Made by a program: the position numbers and the translations under genes. From Triglochin maritima (Eukaryota; Streptophyta; Magnoliopsida; Alismatales; Juncaginaceae), in the NCBI GenBank assembly GCA_963682175.1, contig OY821777.1:22836001-22900000 (forward strand): DNA of 64,000 nt. Direction: 5' to 3'. Each line of letters starts with the position of its first letter. Positions within the stretch are counted from its first letter, which is position 1. The notes below the pieces were generated by a model that saw only the letters and a program-made list of their open reading frames with translations, was not told where the DNA came from and ran no database searches. Below, in pieces: positions 45,207 through 58,010 of the stretch.

Positions 45207-47728
45207 TTGAATTCAAAAATTGATTCAAACCGGTGCACTCAGATTTGGGTTCGGGACTTGAGGAATCGACTCTCACGAGTTCATCTAGATTCCAGTCTCG
45301 AGCTTAGCCCCAATCCACCTGTTGCACCACCTCACCCGGATCCAATGGGTGAGAATGTTGTGAACCCGCCCATAACTCTGAGGGATCGATGCTACCCAGC
45401 GATGGCTGCTTAGCCATCGTGCATCGTTATGCCCACCATACAGGGTCACGACTTCGAACTTAAGGCACAATACATGAGTATGTTGCCTAAGTTCACCTCT
45501 AGGGAAGACCCATATCTCTTCCTTAGAGAATTTGTGGAAATCTGCTCTCTTATGCAATACCAGCATATCTTTGAGGAGGCAGTGCATCTGAAATTCGTGC
45601 CTCTAGCACTGAAGGATGACGCTAAGAAATGGCTATATAATCTAGCCGAAAAATCCATTAAAAGTTGGGTTGAGTTTGTTCAAGTTTTCCTAAAAAAATA
45701 TTTACCCAACCATAAGACTATGAGGATTAGGAATGAAATTGTTGCATTCGTTCAATCTGAGAGAGAGCCATTCTATTCCTATCTAGAAAAATTTAAAAGT
45801 GTGCTGACCCAATGCCCTCATCACGGAATTCCAAGATGACAACTGTGCCAAATTATAAATGAGGGTTTGACACCCACATCTAGGGTTATGGTAGAATCTG
45901 TAAGCCAAGGGAACTTCATGTCAAAAAAATGAAAATGATGCCTGGACTTTTCTTGAGGATTTCGCTGAAAACAGTATGCAATGGGACAATGCTAGAGCAC
46001 CGCTTAACCCGAGTATTGGATCTAGAATAGCAAGTCAACCCAAACAAGGTGTCTTAGTTGTAGATGCCAATGTAGCGGCTGAAGCAAAACTAGCTACCCT
46101 TATGCGCAGAATGGAAAGTCTAGAGCTACAAACCCGACCCCGAGTGAATCAAGCATCGTATATCCCTTGCTCTAGATGTGGTCAGACTGGTCATTTAATG
46201 GAGGATTGTGCGGACTGGGAAAAAGTTAATGCCACGTTAAATCATGCTAGAAATGACCCATACGCATCAACCTATAACTCGGGTTGGCGTAATAATTCCA
46301 ATTTCTCATCAAGCCAACAAGGTCAACCTCCTAGACAACAACCAAACCCGTATAACCAAAATAATACATCATCTGGGTTTAGTAACAATGGAGATTATGA
46401 AGACTTTTATGCAAACAACCAACCAGTCGTTCCAAAGGCTAGAGACACAAGTCAGCCAACTCGCGCAAATTGTAGGTGCAAGAGAAAAGGGTCAGTTTCC
46501 AAGTCAACTTGAGGTGAATCCTAGATCTAATAATCAATATCAGCCCTATCAACCACCTCTAGGAAGTAACAACTCGAGACCAGTTCAAATGGTTAATGAG
46601 GAAGGACCGTTCCAACAAATAAATGCAGTATTATCATTACGGTCCGGAAGACAAGTTGATAACAATATGGTAAATCCTAGAACGTGTAATCAATCTAGCC
46701 ATCAAGCAACCACATATGACCTAACCATTGAACCTGACATCCAATCTGAAACGCCCAACCCACCTACTCAACCTGAACCCATAGCTCAACCTGAGCAAGT
46801 CTATGTTCCTAAAGCTCCATTCCCCAATAGACTTAAGAAGAACTCAAGTGCATAAATGGAGAAAATCGTGGAAGTATTTAAGCAAGTTAAGGTGAATATT
46901 CCACTCCTCGATATGATTCAACAAATACCTGCTTATGCTAAATTCTTAAAAGATCTATGCACGAAAAAGAGAAAAACAAACGTACCAAAGAAGGCTTTCT
47001 TAACTGCAAACATAAGCTCTATTCTGTCCAACTAATCTCCATTAAAATATAAGGACCCTGGGTGTCCGACAATTTCATCTGCAATAGGAGATACTTTTAT
47101 CAACAAAGCCCTTCTAGACCTTGGTGCTAGTGTTAACCTACTCCCGTTCTCTGTCTACGAGCAACTCAACCTTGGTCCACTAAAACCCTCTAAGACAACT
47201 CTTCAATTTGCTGACTGCTCTATTAAGAAACCAAGAGGTGTAGTCGAGGACGTTTTGATCAAAGTGGGTGACTTCATTTACCCAGTGGATTTTGTTGTAC
47301 TAGATACTGCACCTGTTGTAAATCCTAATAGACAAATCCCTGTAATACTAGGTAGACCCTTTTTAGCCACTTCTGAAGCATTGATAAACTGTCGAAATGG
47401 GCTCATGCAATTATCTTTTGGGAACTTAAAAGCTGAATTTAATATCTTTCATGTTGAGAGTGTACCAGAAATAATATGCAATAAAAGTGATGTTGTGATG
47501 AGAGCACATATCTATAAGATTTCTGAATCAAATAAATCATCACAAAATCAAAAAGAAAGTGCGAAAAAGGGGAGTAAGTCATCTACCCAACCACCATCAC
47601 TTGAACAAACAAGAGAATCAATACATGTGAGAGGTGTGGAACCTTTACCTCAGGACAACATGGGGAACAATTCAACTGGATACATGCACCAACATGGTGA
47701 CATTCAATCCAGTTCTGATTATGGTTGA
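45207..47728 (+). pseudogene. Element D gag-pro pseudogene
   Basis: A capsid-like domain (45429-45835: FTSREDPYLFLREF, LKDDAKKWLY, FLKKYLPNHKTMRIRNE), a zinc knuckle CSRCGQTGHLMEDC (46168-46209), an N/Q-rich linker, a region with a frameshift near 46430, and a protease with DLGASVNLLPF near 47118-47150 and VILGRPFLATSEALINC near 47344-47392. It then runs into a short tail ending at 47728. Broken by stops at about 45411, 45837, 46510, 46853 and 47033 and by frameshifts near 45930 and 46430. The shorter tail lacks the GWRVFFDE region of A1/A2. No intact start. Confidence 0.9.
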
Positions 47729-48826
47729 CTCTGAACAAATTCCATTCCTCCACCGCAGTTCACCCAGGTAATAAATGCATTTGCTTTATATTTGCATACA
47801 TTGAGGACAATGCATGATGTAGGTGTGGGGGGGGGGGTGTTTATCTATATATCTATATATTCTATTAGTTTTGTTATTATTCAAAAAAAATTTAATAAAT
47901 TCAATGTCCCATGACATAGCTTAAGATTGAACTGCCAAAACCCATGTACAAAATGCATGAGTTTTTGTTCCTTATTATATAATTCTGCTTGTAGAAATTA
48001 GGACATAAATCTAAGTTCCAAAGAAATAACCCATTTCCCTTTAAGACATGTATGCACTTAAATTGGATGAATCAAATCTTTGAAGTGGTTGATAAAAAGC
48101 AGAGGTTGAGGAAAATATACCGGGAAATGTGGACTTCTAATAGCAATTAAGCCTTGAGGAAAATAAAAGAAAAAAATAATAATAAAGGAATCAAGTAAGG
48201 AAAGCACATTTTGCAAAATGATTACAAAAGCCCAAGCCCTTGAGTCACTGGTCCGTAGGGGTATTTTGAAACCCGGTAACTGAATCTGCCAGCTCGGGAT
48301 TATCGACCAAACTCGTTACACGAATGCAAAAAGGGTAAAAGTGTCAAAACAAGCAAATGTGTCGAATCACGGGGAAAATATATACTTTAAGATACTCAAG
48401 GCCCAAAGTTAAAAGTATGATACATGCCATGGTTGATCCGAATGATACTTCACCACCAGAAGAGGCGTGCAAAATAATTTAAGTGTTAACATGTGTAGAA
48501 GGGTTAATGGTGTGAATGTTGGAGGAACAAAGACCAAGTCAGACTTTTTATAAGTTACATTTGTATAATGAGCATGCAAGAATTCTAAGTAAGATGTATA
48601 AGGTTGAGGTGGAGATATTTAGAGCTATCAATGAAATGTTGAATTAAGTCTTTGTGGGTGTGTCAACTGAAAACCCTCCCGAGACAAAACTCGTCCTCTA
48701 AGGAAACTTGGGGGTTTAAAGGCTTGTTGCACATGCTAAGTGCAACCGTGATTCCTACGAAAGTGAGTTAGGATTTCCATGTTTTCATTTTTCTTATATT
48801 CTATTTTGCTAGGGACTAGCAAAATC
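47729..48826 (+). other. 3' untranslated region of element D
   Basis: Non-coding. It contains CATTG-AGGA-CAATG and a PPT-like G run (47800-47840), the three-hairpin module (48669-48777), and the polypurine tract TAGGTGTGGGGGTATT just before the LTR at 48843. Confidence 0.82.
48669..48777 (+). other. Three-hairpin conserved RNA module (element D copy, covarying)
   Basis: Hairpin 1 is CGAG (48680-48683), loop ACAAAA, CTCG (48690-48693). Hairpin 2 is CCTCTAAG (48695-48702), loop GAAA, CTTGGGGG (48707-48714, two G-U pairs). Hairpin 3 is GTTGCAC (48726-48732), loop ATGCTAA, GTGCAAC (48740-48746). Stems 1 and 2 differ in sequence from A1 and E but still pair, and the GNRA loop type is kept. Confidence 0.75.
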
Positions 48827-48842
48827 TAGGTGTGGGGGTATT
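48827..48842 (+). other. Polypurine tract of element D
   Basis: AGGTGTGGGGGTATT region directly before the 3' LTR, the same as in A1 although the LTRs are unrelated. Confidence 0.8.
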
Positions 48843-49642
48843 TGATGCATTGCATACATTGCATCATATGTCTTTCATTTAGATTAATTTTATATCAATA
48901 AATGCTACTAAGGTATGTGTTTAGTCTTATTCACATAATACAGGGACCTGAATGCAAATTACCGATATCCCGAGCATAAATGTGTGCAAGAGACTCATTT
49001 CTATCATAAAGACCAAGTCAAGATTATCGGGATGCAAATGGAAGTCCATCCAAGCATAAGAGCATTCAAAGACCTAATTACAAAAAAGCCAAGGACATAA
49101 GCACAAAAGTAGCCAAGGACTTAATTGCAAAAAGCCAAGGACCCGACTCCAAATTAAAGTACCAAAATATTATTTTGGAGAAGTTCTAAAGAAAAATCAA
49201 TTTGGATCTCCAAATATATGAAGAAATAAAGTCGGAGCTCAAAAGAAAGGAAAGAATCAATCCAGACGCGCAAATGACAGCTAAATCATACCATAAACAC
49301 ACAGGAAAAATCCGGATTAAATCTGAGTCAAAAGTGCGGCGATTCCACCGCACCATACATGTAAAATGCGGCGCTTCCGCCGCACCCCTTGCGATCCGTG
49401 GCTCCGGATTTTGTCCAGTCGTGTCTTGACACATGTACTTTACTATTGTATACTTAAGTCCCTTGTATCGGCTATAAATAGCCCCGAAACGTTGTTGTAA
49501 AGGAGTTCTTAATTTTTATTCCATAATCTAGTAATAAAATTCTTATCCTTTAATTCTTGTTTTTAGTTTTCTTTTGTAGTTTCTCTAGGACCCCTTCTCC
49601 TTCCCTCCATCCATGAGTTTATAACTCTCTCCAAAGGGTGGG
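48843..49642 (+). repeat. 3' LTR of element D, 3'-truncated
   Basis: 800 of about 1190 bp. TATAAATA at 49473-49480. Matches the 5' LTR closely until GGGTGGG, after which unrelated sequence begins. Confidence 0.9.
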
Positions 49643-50338
49643 AAATTAATATACAAGGCATATAATGCACACATACATATACAAACATGGATAATACAAT
49701 TAATGCAATGACCATGCTATGAGCATCCACATAAACCCATACACATCATAACATCCACAAGAGATAACATGCATGTACATCTATATGGCAAGACGATCAT
49801 GATTATGGCATGCACATATAAGGCAAGTATACAAGACATGATGTTGATAAATGACTTGCTATGGTCATGCGAATATTTTCACAAGACATCAAAATATACA
49901 GCAGTAATATAAATGCATATATGCACCCAAGTTTCAGACCCTTATTAAACCAATAAAATCAGTGGCAAATATCATGAAGCAACAAAATATAGTCATTCAA
50001 TATAGGAAGTAGTGAAATCAGCAAAAACATGTAAGCAACACGAGATGTTTGAGCCACGTCCCATGCTCACCGCGGGTCAGCCAACCTTTCCCGGATGCGT
50101 GGTCAATAGCATGGGGGTCATGCCAGACCTACGTCTTGCACACTTCCAAAACATGCCCAAGCCACGCGTTCAATCACCAACCCCGACACGTTGAGGAGAG
50201 TGCACCAATAGGAGCACATTGCCCAAGCCATGTGCATGAAGTTTGTGGCTTGGGCGGACATGGTATGGGATAGCTAGAGGTGCCTATGGGGACTTACTCC
50301 CGTGCACCACCTTTGAAACAACCACTTCAGACAGCAGG
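49643..50338. other. Unassigned DNA
   Basis: No gene recognised. Left part A+T-rich with ACATGCATGT-like words. Right part (about 50040-50330) is G+C-richer and, together with 51687-51873, forms one continuous sequence split by the solo LTR. It could be part of another retrotransposon LTR. Confidence 0.4.
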
Positions 50339-51686
50339 TCATTGACATTATTTCATGCATTCATTTGTTTCTTATATCCATTATCTTGAAACTAAACAAT
50401 GCTACATAACGAGTATGTTTGAGTTTCAGGAAATAAACAGGATTGAGGAAAAGAGGCATAAAATGACTTAAAAGGAAGAAAAAGGACTAAGTTGTAGGTT
50501 TTATAGACTAAGATGCACAAGAGAGGGACCCGAATGTAAAACCAAAGCGCCAATGTGAAAATCAAGAAACTCCACACCATCATGAGCAGTATTTTGGCAA
50601 TTAGATTTGGGCCGACACTCCAATAACCAAACCGAGTGCACCCCATGTAAAGAATTGAAGAACTAAAGAACATATCCAAAAATGGGTCCGATCTGGGAAA
50701 TAGTGACCACCAATTAGCGGTCCGTTTTTCTCCGAATCTGACCCAGTTTCTCCAGGACATGGTTTATGTGTTTATGTGTTTTCTAGGAAGGTTTCATTAG
50801 TTCCATACCGGGGGATTTCCCCGGTTAACTTTTTTCATGCCTATAAATAGAACTCTTCCTCCTCATTTGTATTCACCCATTGTTTGGTGGCATTCTCTCT
50901 ACTTGGAGTAAAGCCTTGGAGAAGAAACTCAAGGTGGAGAAGAATGCCACTTGTAATGTGAGTCATGTAAATAAAATAATTCTTCATAGTATTGATAGTT
51001 TATATTGTCTTTATTTTGATGCTTGCATGTTTACTTTGTTTGTTTTCTTTATCATAGTATAATTAGAATGACTTCCTTTCTTTATATGGTTGTTAGATTA
51101 ATGATTAGTGAATACACTTTATACACGCATTAAAGAATGGAAATGAATGCTTGATTTTGAAATGTGTTGAATAATATGGAGTATACTTGGTTGATTAGAG
51201 TATAACACTTCCCTTGATGGGTTTTGCCACAACTATTAGACACCTCTTATCCTTGTTTAGGTTCTGAAATAACCAACTTGTGTATGTGAATGTTAAGCAA
51301 ATAGGTTAGTGATTGGATTGATAGGTTTTGCCATAACCTTTAGACGCTTCCTATACATGAAAAACTACCTACATTTGTTCCTATTGAATGCAATCTTCAC
51401 CATCTTATTACATGTGTGCACTCACTCCACTACTTAGGGGTTTTCCATCTCTGATTGCATGCTTACTTATCACATTTCTTAGTTTAGTTTTAGTCCATCC
51501 TTTGTTGTTTTCTTTTGCATGTGTTACTAGTCTAGTGTAGCTTAGCGTAATCATATCTCTTCTCCCCTTTTGTTTGCCACTTGATTTCAGAAGAACAAGA
51601 GTCGACACACCTCCTTGTGGATTCGACCCATACTTGCCGCATCTTCACTGACGCCGTGTACTTGCGGTATTTAACACATTTAAACA
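50339..51686 (+). repeat. Solo LTR, GACCGC-palindrome superfamily
   Basis: 1348 bp, from TCATTGACATT (mutated from TGATTGACA) to TTTAAACA, with a perfect TSD GCAGG (50334-50338 and 51687-51691). TATAAATA at 50842-50849. One half-degraded palindrome, GACCACCAATTAGCGGTC, lies near 50705. Confidence 0.92.
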
Positions 51687-51873
51687 GCAGGCACCAGCCC
51701 TGCTTCCATCAACCAGCATTAACCTTGCCTCAAACGCCAAGGAGCTCACACACGTGGAGACACACTTGCTTGCATTAGCCGCAACCCAAACCCTAGCCTC
51801 CCCCAACCTCTCTAGTTGCTGGCCCCAACAAAGCCTGAGAAAACTAGACCTTGACAAGGGCTATTGGTCCAGC
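51687..51873. other. Unassigned DNA continuing 49643-50338
   Basis: 187 bp between the solo LTR and element H. No coding signal. Confidence 0.4.
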
Positions 51874-53438
51874 TGTTAAAGATTTTATTAATTAACCTCA
51901 AGTGCACAACTGTCGGTGAAAACGGGGCAAGTACAGGTTGATCCACAGGGAGGTGAGTAGTCTCTAGTTTTTTATACATCAAGTGGAAAAATATGGGCGA
52001 AGAGATTCAAAAGAAAGCAACTAAAGATTGACTAAAACTAACTAAAGACCAAATAAAGAAATTTGAATCAAGGAAAAGAAAACCCTAAGGGGTGGAGTGT
52101 GTGCACATATGAAGTGAAATAAGTGATGAATGATGCATGTAAGCATTTATGTGTGTGTGTCTTCATGCATAGGAAGTCTCTAAAGATCTGGCAAAACTTA
52201 TCAATCCATTCACACAACGTATTGGCAATTACTACTTGATTATCATGAGACTAGGCTCAACATGAGAAGTGTTGAAGGATATGACAAGACTCATCGAAAA
52301 CAATGAACTCATGTGAAGAACAAAGCTAAGCATGGGAGGTGTCTAAATCTTATCGCAAAACCCATCAAAACAAAGTTTCCTTAATCAAGCAACCAAACAC
52401 AAATACAAACACATAACTAACATGTAACATATTCAACAGGAAATTTCATTCAATAAACATGAGGGAACTAAACAATGAAAAATGTCTAAATCTTATGGCA
52501 AAACCCATCAGAAATCCGCAACATGTAGATGATTAAAAGACCCCCGATGAACATACAAAGATGCATGTCTACACAATCAAAAATTCATCAAATATCCAAA
52601 CTTCACAACATATATGTACATCATCTCCACCCCCAAAGGGGATGAAACTACTCACTAATCATTAAGCTAATTATTATGTTAAGAGAAGAAAACATGTTAA
52701 CTAAGTCTACTAAGAATGAAATGAAATTATGCTAAGCATGCAAGCAATAAAAGAGGCACAACATGAACAAAAAAAGATTTATTTTATTCATGACTCACAT
52801 GACAAGTAGCATCTCCCCACTTGAGTTTTTGCTCCAAGCCTTTACTCTAAGTAGAAGTATTAGACACCAAGCCTGTAGTAGATTAGAATGGAAGAGGAAG
52901 ATTTTTATTTATAATCATAGAAAAAGGTAATCGGGGACAATCCCCCGATGTGGGACTAATACACTAGTAAAAATAGACATAAAACACTCCAATACATGAC
53001 CCGCCTAAATATATCGGGTTTGGAGAAAAGCAGACTACAACTAGTGGTCTGGTACCGCCAATTGGCGGTCTATGAGGCTTGGATCACGTCCTGGTTTGGA
53101 GAGTGTTTTGCTGGGTTGATTTCTTCATGTGTCGTGCGTGCGAGGTTGTTGTTGGAATTCAGGCGAAATCGAATTGCGAGAATACTCCTCATGAAGGTGT
53201 GGAGTTTCTTGATTTGGTTTTAGGTCCTTTTGGTTTACATCCGGGTCCTTCCCTTTTGCATGTCAGTTCATAAGTATCACAATTCAATCGTTTCTCTTGC
53301 GTTCAGGTCCTTTTTGTGTCTCTTCTTCTCAAACATGTTTATTCCTAACACTTAAACATAAAACTCTTTACGTAGCATTGCTTAGGTTCAAAATAGAGGA
53401 TAGAAGACATGAATATAAGCATGATATGATGTCAATCA
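51874..53438 (-). repeat. 3' LTR of element H
   Basis: 1565 bp on the minus strand, from TGATTGACATC to AATCTTTAACA. Flank CCAGC (51869-51873). A decayed palindrome pair lies near 53035-53072. Confidence 0.85.
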
Positions 53439-54698
53439 AATATTCATACACCTAGTTTGTGCTAGTCCTAAGCAAAACAATGAAAAGAAAAAAAAACTAC
53501 GAAATGAAAACAAAATGGAAAAAAGATAAATCGTAAATCACTTTTGTAGGAATTACGGTTGCACTTAGCATGTGCAGCAAGCTGTTAAACCCCATTGTGG
53601 CCAAGGAGGAGGAGTGTTGTCTCCTAAGGGTTTTCAACGGATACACTCATAAAATCCGAACATAGATGCATTATTCAACCAAGCAACACGACTCGATGGA
53701 CTCATTTTCGTCGATCATTGGACACGGTAATTCTACGACCCAACTCTATATGTAATCAGTCCACACACCTAGCGTAATGAACCATTCATGAAAGTTAATT
53801 AAGGACTTAAGTGAAAGACATGGGCGACATTAACTTCTTAAAGTGCTACATCGTGTAAAGTCCATTATGGTTCTTATTTGTCTTCTTTTTTACCTTTGCT
53901 TTTTCTTCTTTTTAGAGCATTATGATTTACACTAGTTGGTGTTTGATTCTCCCGTGATCGGGTTTCGTGCATCATTGCCTATGAGGACATACACTATCAC
54001 GTACACCATCCCCCAAATCTCCACATTGGGCGATGCCTACGACCCGTGTAATGGGAGATTGGTCGGTGCATCCAAAGTCAGATGACTCAATAGCACCAGC
54101 CACTTAGTCTCGTCGGACATAATTTCACAAGTGATAGGAGTCGTGCAAGAAGAGAGAACACCACTTCTTTATTATCTACATGGGAAGCAAAACCCCTACA
54201 CTTAAAGTTTCACAACAATATTTTAAGGGTCCCTAACTACGACAAACTTTCTTACACTAGCAGACACGAATTATTTGACTCACTAGGTTCAGGGTAGACT
54301 TCTTTATTTTTTTGAGTACTAAAACTCTATGATTACACGCCCCCCGAGGGAAGACCGGGGGTGCATCCTTATGACTATATAAGAACTAAAGCCGGTACAC
54401 TAGATATCCTAATGCTTCATGTTCAAGTCCTTTTTGGGAGTTTCTTTTTTGATTGCCTCTCAATGGTTTTGAACATACTAAACACACGCAAAAACCACAA
54501 AACATTTTCTTTCGCAAACAAATGAAGATTTTGAACGAAATGTGAAATTTAAAGCACTAGGCAAACAAAAGAAAACAAGTCACCCAAGGATCTTGTTAGG
54601 CAGATATATCGATATTAAATGCAGCACACTAACATGACCCTAACAATGCACACAAAAGAAAACAAAATCAAAGGAAAAGACTCGATTATGTACACACG
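53439..54698 (-). other. 3' untranslated region of element H
   Basis: Matches the 3' regions of E, A1, B and C in reverse. The polypurine tract is decayed (TAGGTGTATGAATATT on the minus strand). Confidence 0.78.
53532..53634 (-). other. Three-hairpin conserved RNA module (element H copy)
   Basis: Hairpin 1 is AGGAG/CTCCT. Hairpin 2 is CCTCCTTG/CAATGGGG with loop GCCA and one mismatch. Hairpin 3 is GCTGCAC/GTGCAAC with one mismatch. More decayed than in the other elements. Confidence 0.6.
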
Positions 54699-54972
54699 TG
54701 ATTGACATTATATCATGCATACATTTGTGTCGTATATCCATTTTCTTTCACCTAACAATGCTACATAACGAGGTTTATGTTTAAGTTTCGGGAATAAACA
54801 AGTTTGAGGAGAAGAGGCACAAAAAGGACCTAAAAGCAAGAAAAAAGACTGAGTTGTAAGACGTATGGACTGGGATGCAAGAGAGAAGGACCCGAATGTA
54901 AACCAAAAGGACCAACGAGCAAATGAAGAAACTCTACACCATTATAAGGAGTATTTTCTCAATTTGATTCAA
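54699..54972 (+). repeat. Truncated LTR fragment inside element H
   Basis: The first about 270 bp of an LTR related to 50339-51686 (TGATTGACATTATATCATGC start), inserted on the opposite strand. It stops abruptly where RNase H coding sequence begins, so a deletion joined the two. Confidence 0.75.
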
Positions 54973-56290
54973 TTAGGTACAAACAAAAATTTTCCAACTC
55001 AAATATGATCGCGAGCAACTCTTTCTCAGAAACGGAGTAGGTAAGCTGGGCGTCGTTGAGAGTATGACTTTCATAATAGAAACGAAGTAGTTAAGCTGGC
55101 AATTGTAGACTTTTTGACCCAACATTGTTCCTATCACATAATCAGATACATCACACATCAGCCCAAAACGTAGAGTCCACACCGGAGCCTTAATAATTGG
55201 AGAGGAGGTCAACTCATGCTTGAAAAACTCAAAAGCAATCATGCACTCGGGTGTAAACTCAAAAAGTGTGCCTTTAGCAAGAAAGCTCGTCAAGGGACAA
55301 GCTATCTTGCTGAAATCTTTAATAAAATGCCGGTGAAAACCAGCATGTCCAAGGAATGATGGGATACCTTAGAAATAAGCTTTTAGAAATAAGCTCAATC
55401 TTTGCCCTGTCCACTTCGATACCTTCACGAGATACCACATGACCCAATACGATGCCTTTTGTAACCATGAAATGACACTTTTCCTAATTAAGGACTAATT
55501 TCATTTCCGAACACCTCTTGAGAACAAGGCTCAGCTGGTGCAAGCACTCCTCAAAGGAGGTGCCATGAACCGATAAGTCATCCATGAAAATCTCAAGGAA
55601 GTTCTCGACCATGTCGGAAAAATACTTAACATGCCACATTGGAATGTTACTGGTGGATTGCATAATCCGAAAGGCATACGTCTATAAGCAAACATCCCAA
55701 AAGAACAGGTGAACGTGGTTTTCTCTTGGCCTTCAGGGGGACACTAGGATTTGATTGTACCCCAAATAACCATCGAGGAAACAGTAATAGGCGTACCCGG
55801 CGAGTCTCTCCAACATCTTGTCAATGAAAGGTAGAGGGAAGTGGTCCTTACGTGTGACCACGTTCAACTTCCTATAGTCAATGCAGACTCACCACCCAGT
55901 TTGAAGTCATGTGGGTACAAGCTCGTTGTTGTCATTCTAGACAACAGTGATATCCGACTTCTTGGGCACAACCTTGACAGGACTTACCCAAGCACTGTTC
56001 GAAATGGGAAAAATGATGCCATGATCTAAACACTTGATGATCTCTTTCTTAACTACTTCTCCCATGGCTAGATTTAGACACCTTTGGGGGTGATGACGGG
56101 GTCGTGCCTCATCCTCCATAAACATGTGGTGTTGCATGACGTCGGGACTTATCCATTTAATGTCTTTCAAGGACCACCCAGTGGATGATTTGTGCTTCTT
56201 TAGGACTTGAATCAGACATTCTTCCTGATCCTCAATCAACGTCGATGAAATAATCACCACGTAGACAATCTGGCAAAGGCTCCACAACTC
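54973..56290 (-). pseudogene. Element H reverse transcriptase and partial RNase H
   Basis: Minus-strand Ty3/gypsy polymerase of Athila type. In order it shows CLDHGIIFPISNSAWVSPV and VVPKK, CIDYRKLN, KDHFPLPFIDKMLERLAG, a degraded SGYNQI motif, the catalytic FMDD motif (EIFMDDLSV), CLHQLSLVLKRC, KCHFMV, GIVLGHVVS, then FSKIA and TPECMIAFE. RNase H follows with VSEKELLAIIFELENF near the cut at 54973. Several stops and frameshifts occur, for example near 55480, 55660 and 55890. Upstream the frame joins gag directly near 56270, with protease and the rest of gag missing. Integrase is absent. This is the only evidence in the window for a pol-bearing member of the group. Confidence 0.9.
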
Positions 56291-56971
56291 GATGCCATGG
56301 TGACGACATGAGGATAGTAGCTCCTTGAACCTCTCTAAGTATGCATGAAATGATTCGATCTCACGTTGATAAAACTAATTGATTTTGTTCCTCAATTTTT
56401 GAGTCTGATGATTTGGAAAGTACTTCTTGAGGAATGCAGATTGGAATTCATCAAAAGTCCTGAAGGCATTCGCCTGGTTGCTGTACAACTACTTCTTGGC
56501 ATCATCCTTTAGTGCCAAGGGTACAAGCCTAACATGGATGGAGTTTGTGCTAAGTTTTTGCAGCTTGAACATAGCACAAACCTCCTCAAATTCCCTGAAA
56601 AAGATATAGGGGTCACCCTTCCTAGTGAAGTGATGGAGCATGAAGTTAAACTGTGGCTTGACCTCAAAGTGGTTCCCATTCGCCTCTGGGAAGCTGGGGC
56701 ACCAATTGATGAGGTTGTGGACCCCAGTTTCTGGATTAGAGGGTGGTGGAGGGCCAAAACCTGAGTCATCCTCGTGTGGTCCACGACTAGCCAGTGTCCC
56801 GAGACTTTGTAGGACACGGGACGGGGATGTGTTGATAAAGTCGACAATCGAAGACAAATCGATGTCGTATCTCGTCAAATGACCCTCAACGTCTCGTGAC
56901 CACACTGGCATGCACAAAGATGTGAACCCATACGAGTCAGACGAAAAATAAAGAAAACCTTTTTTAAGCAA
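56270..56971 (-). pseudogene. Element H gag, truncated and joined to pol
   Basis: Minus-strand capsid-like gag: NGNHFEVKPQF, HFTRKGDPYIFFREFEE, LVPLALKDDAKK, then the KYFPNHQTQKLRN and HAYLERFKELLSS segments. It breaks off after the LCQIVY segment and runs at once into sequence that lies just upstream of reverse transcriptase. The zinc knuckle, linker and protease are deleted. Closely related to A1/A2 gag. A stop interrupts the frame near 56488. Confidence 0.88.
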
Positions 56972-57987
56972 CTAAAGCAAAATGTGCGTAGAAGAGAAGA
57001 CAGGAAGACTCAGACGAGAGGGAATGCCTATGGAGAAAAGGGAGGAAGTCCTTATGCTACGGCTGATAGGTACTGGTAGAAGCACACAAGCAAGAAAGGC
57101 TCAAACAACCTAAGGTCGCTATATGTCCTTACAGCTGGACGACGCCTAACTGCGAGGTCACGTGACCTCAACACGCCTCACCTCCTTACAACGAAGACCA
57201 CAAAGCCCAGCAAGTGAATCAAGATTCGCATATCTCGTCTCTCCTACTATCGACAGAGTGGGTGATGCCTACCAGGACAAGACGGTCGTGACCGGATCAC
57301 TATCCTAATGCACACGAGATCATTAGGGGTCAATGTCTACTTGATTTTAAAGTTAGGCTCTTGATAGGTGCGATTTTTGGGGCCAAGGAAAGGGTGACGA
57401 AGTCCCCTACCTTATCGTATATAAGACATCCCCTCCTTAGTAGTGTTTTGGAGTCTTAATCTAGAAAGCAACTCTCCAAACAAATGCTCAACTCACATTT
57501 GTTGCAATGAAATTCTTACTAACTAATGCATGATCATGCACACTGCATGAATGAGAGTAAGAAATGCGTACCTCACGCCAATGCTCAAAAACTGAAAGTA
57601 AAGCTAAAATAAAAGACAAACTACGTGCTTAAGTTGAGTATATGATGCATGACCAAAACAAGCGAGAATGCCTAAACTTTTGCTTTGGGTTTTAGGGGCC
57701 AAGTTGATTAAAAGGGGATTTATTATTGATTTGGGGACAAACTACAGCTCAACACATGCCAAATTGAGCCCTAGAGAACTATATCAACTGTATAAGTAAA
57801 CCAGAGAAAGAACAAGGAAAAGAGAGCTCACCAGACCGCTGATTGGCGGTCAATGCTGCTCTATTTTCCTCCCAACTTCTCCTGGTGACTTCCCTTGATA
57901 TTTAGAGCCTCCTGAAGGAAAGACAAACGACAAACAAAAGATTAATTCCACTCGAATTGTCCAAACTAGAGTGTGCACTAAGCACCT
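56972..57987 (-). other. 5' leader of element H
   Basis: Non-coding, aligning in reverse with the A1/A2/B leaders, including the conserved GGGGATTTC-type block near 57388-57410. One leader palindrome, GACCGCTGATTGGCGGTC, lies at 57834-57851. Confidence 0.75.
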
Positions 57988-58004
57988 CCCCGGCAACAAC
58001 ACCA
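57988..58004 (-). other. Primer-binding site of element H, decayed
   Basis: The minus strand reads TGGTGTTGTTGCCGGGG: three changes from the tRNA-Asp complement. Confidence 0.7.
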
Positions 58005-58010
58005 AAAACT

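Larger units (their letters stand above)
42685..49642 (+). mobile_element. Element D: second LTR family, broken gag-pro, truncated 3' LTR
   Basis: 5' LTR 42685-43874, primer site with one change from tRNA-Asp, leader, gag-pro pseudogene, 3' untranslated region, polypurine tract, and 800 bp of 3' LTR ending abruptly after the GGGTGGG at 49642. The 5' flank is AAGGC. No second TSD exists because the right end is deleted. The gag-pro is related to A1/A2 at protein level, but the LTRs are unrelated in sequence. It lacks reverse transcriptase and integrase. Confidence 0.92.

Noticed and set aside
50040..51873. Host gene fragments in the G+C-richer stretch around the solo LTR
   Set aside because: Open frames are short, and no protein family could be recognised on either strand.
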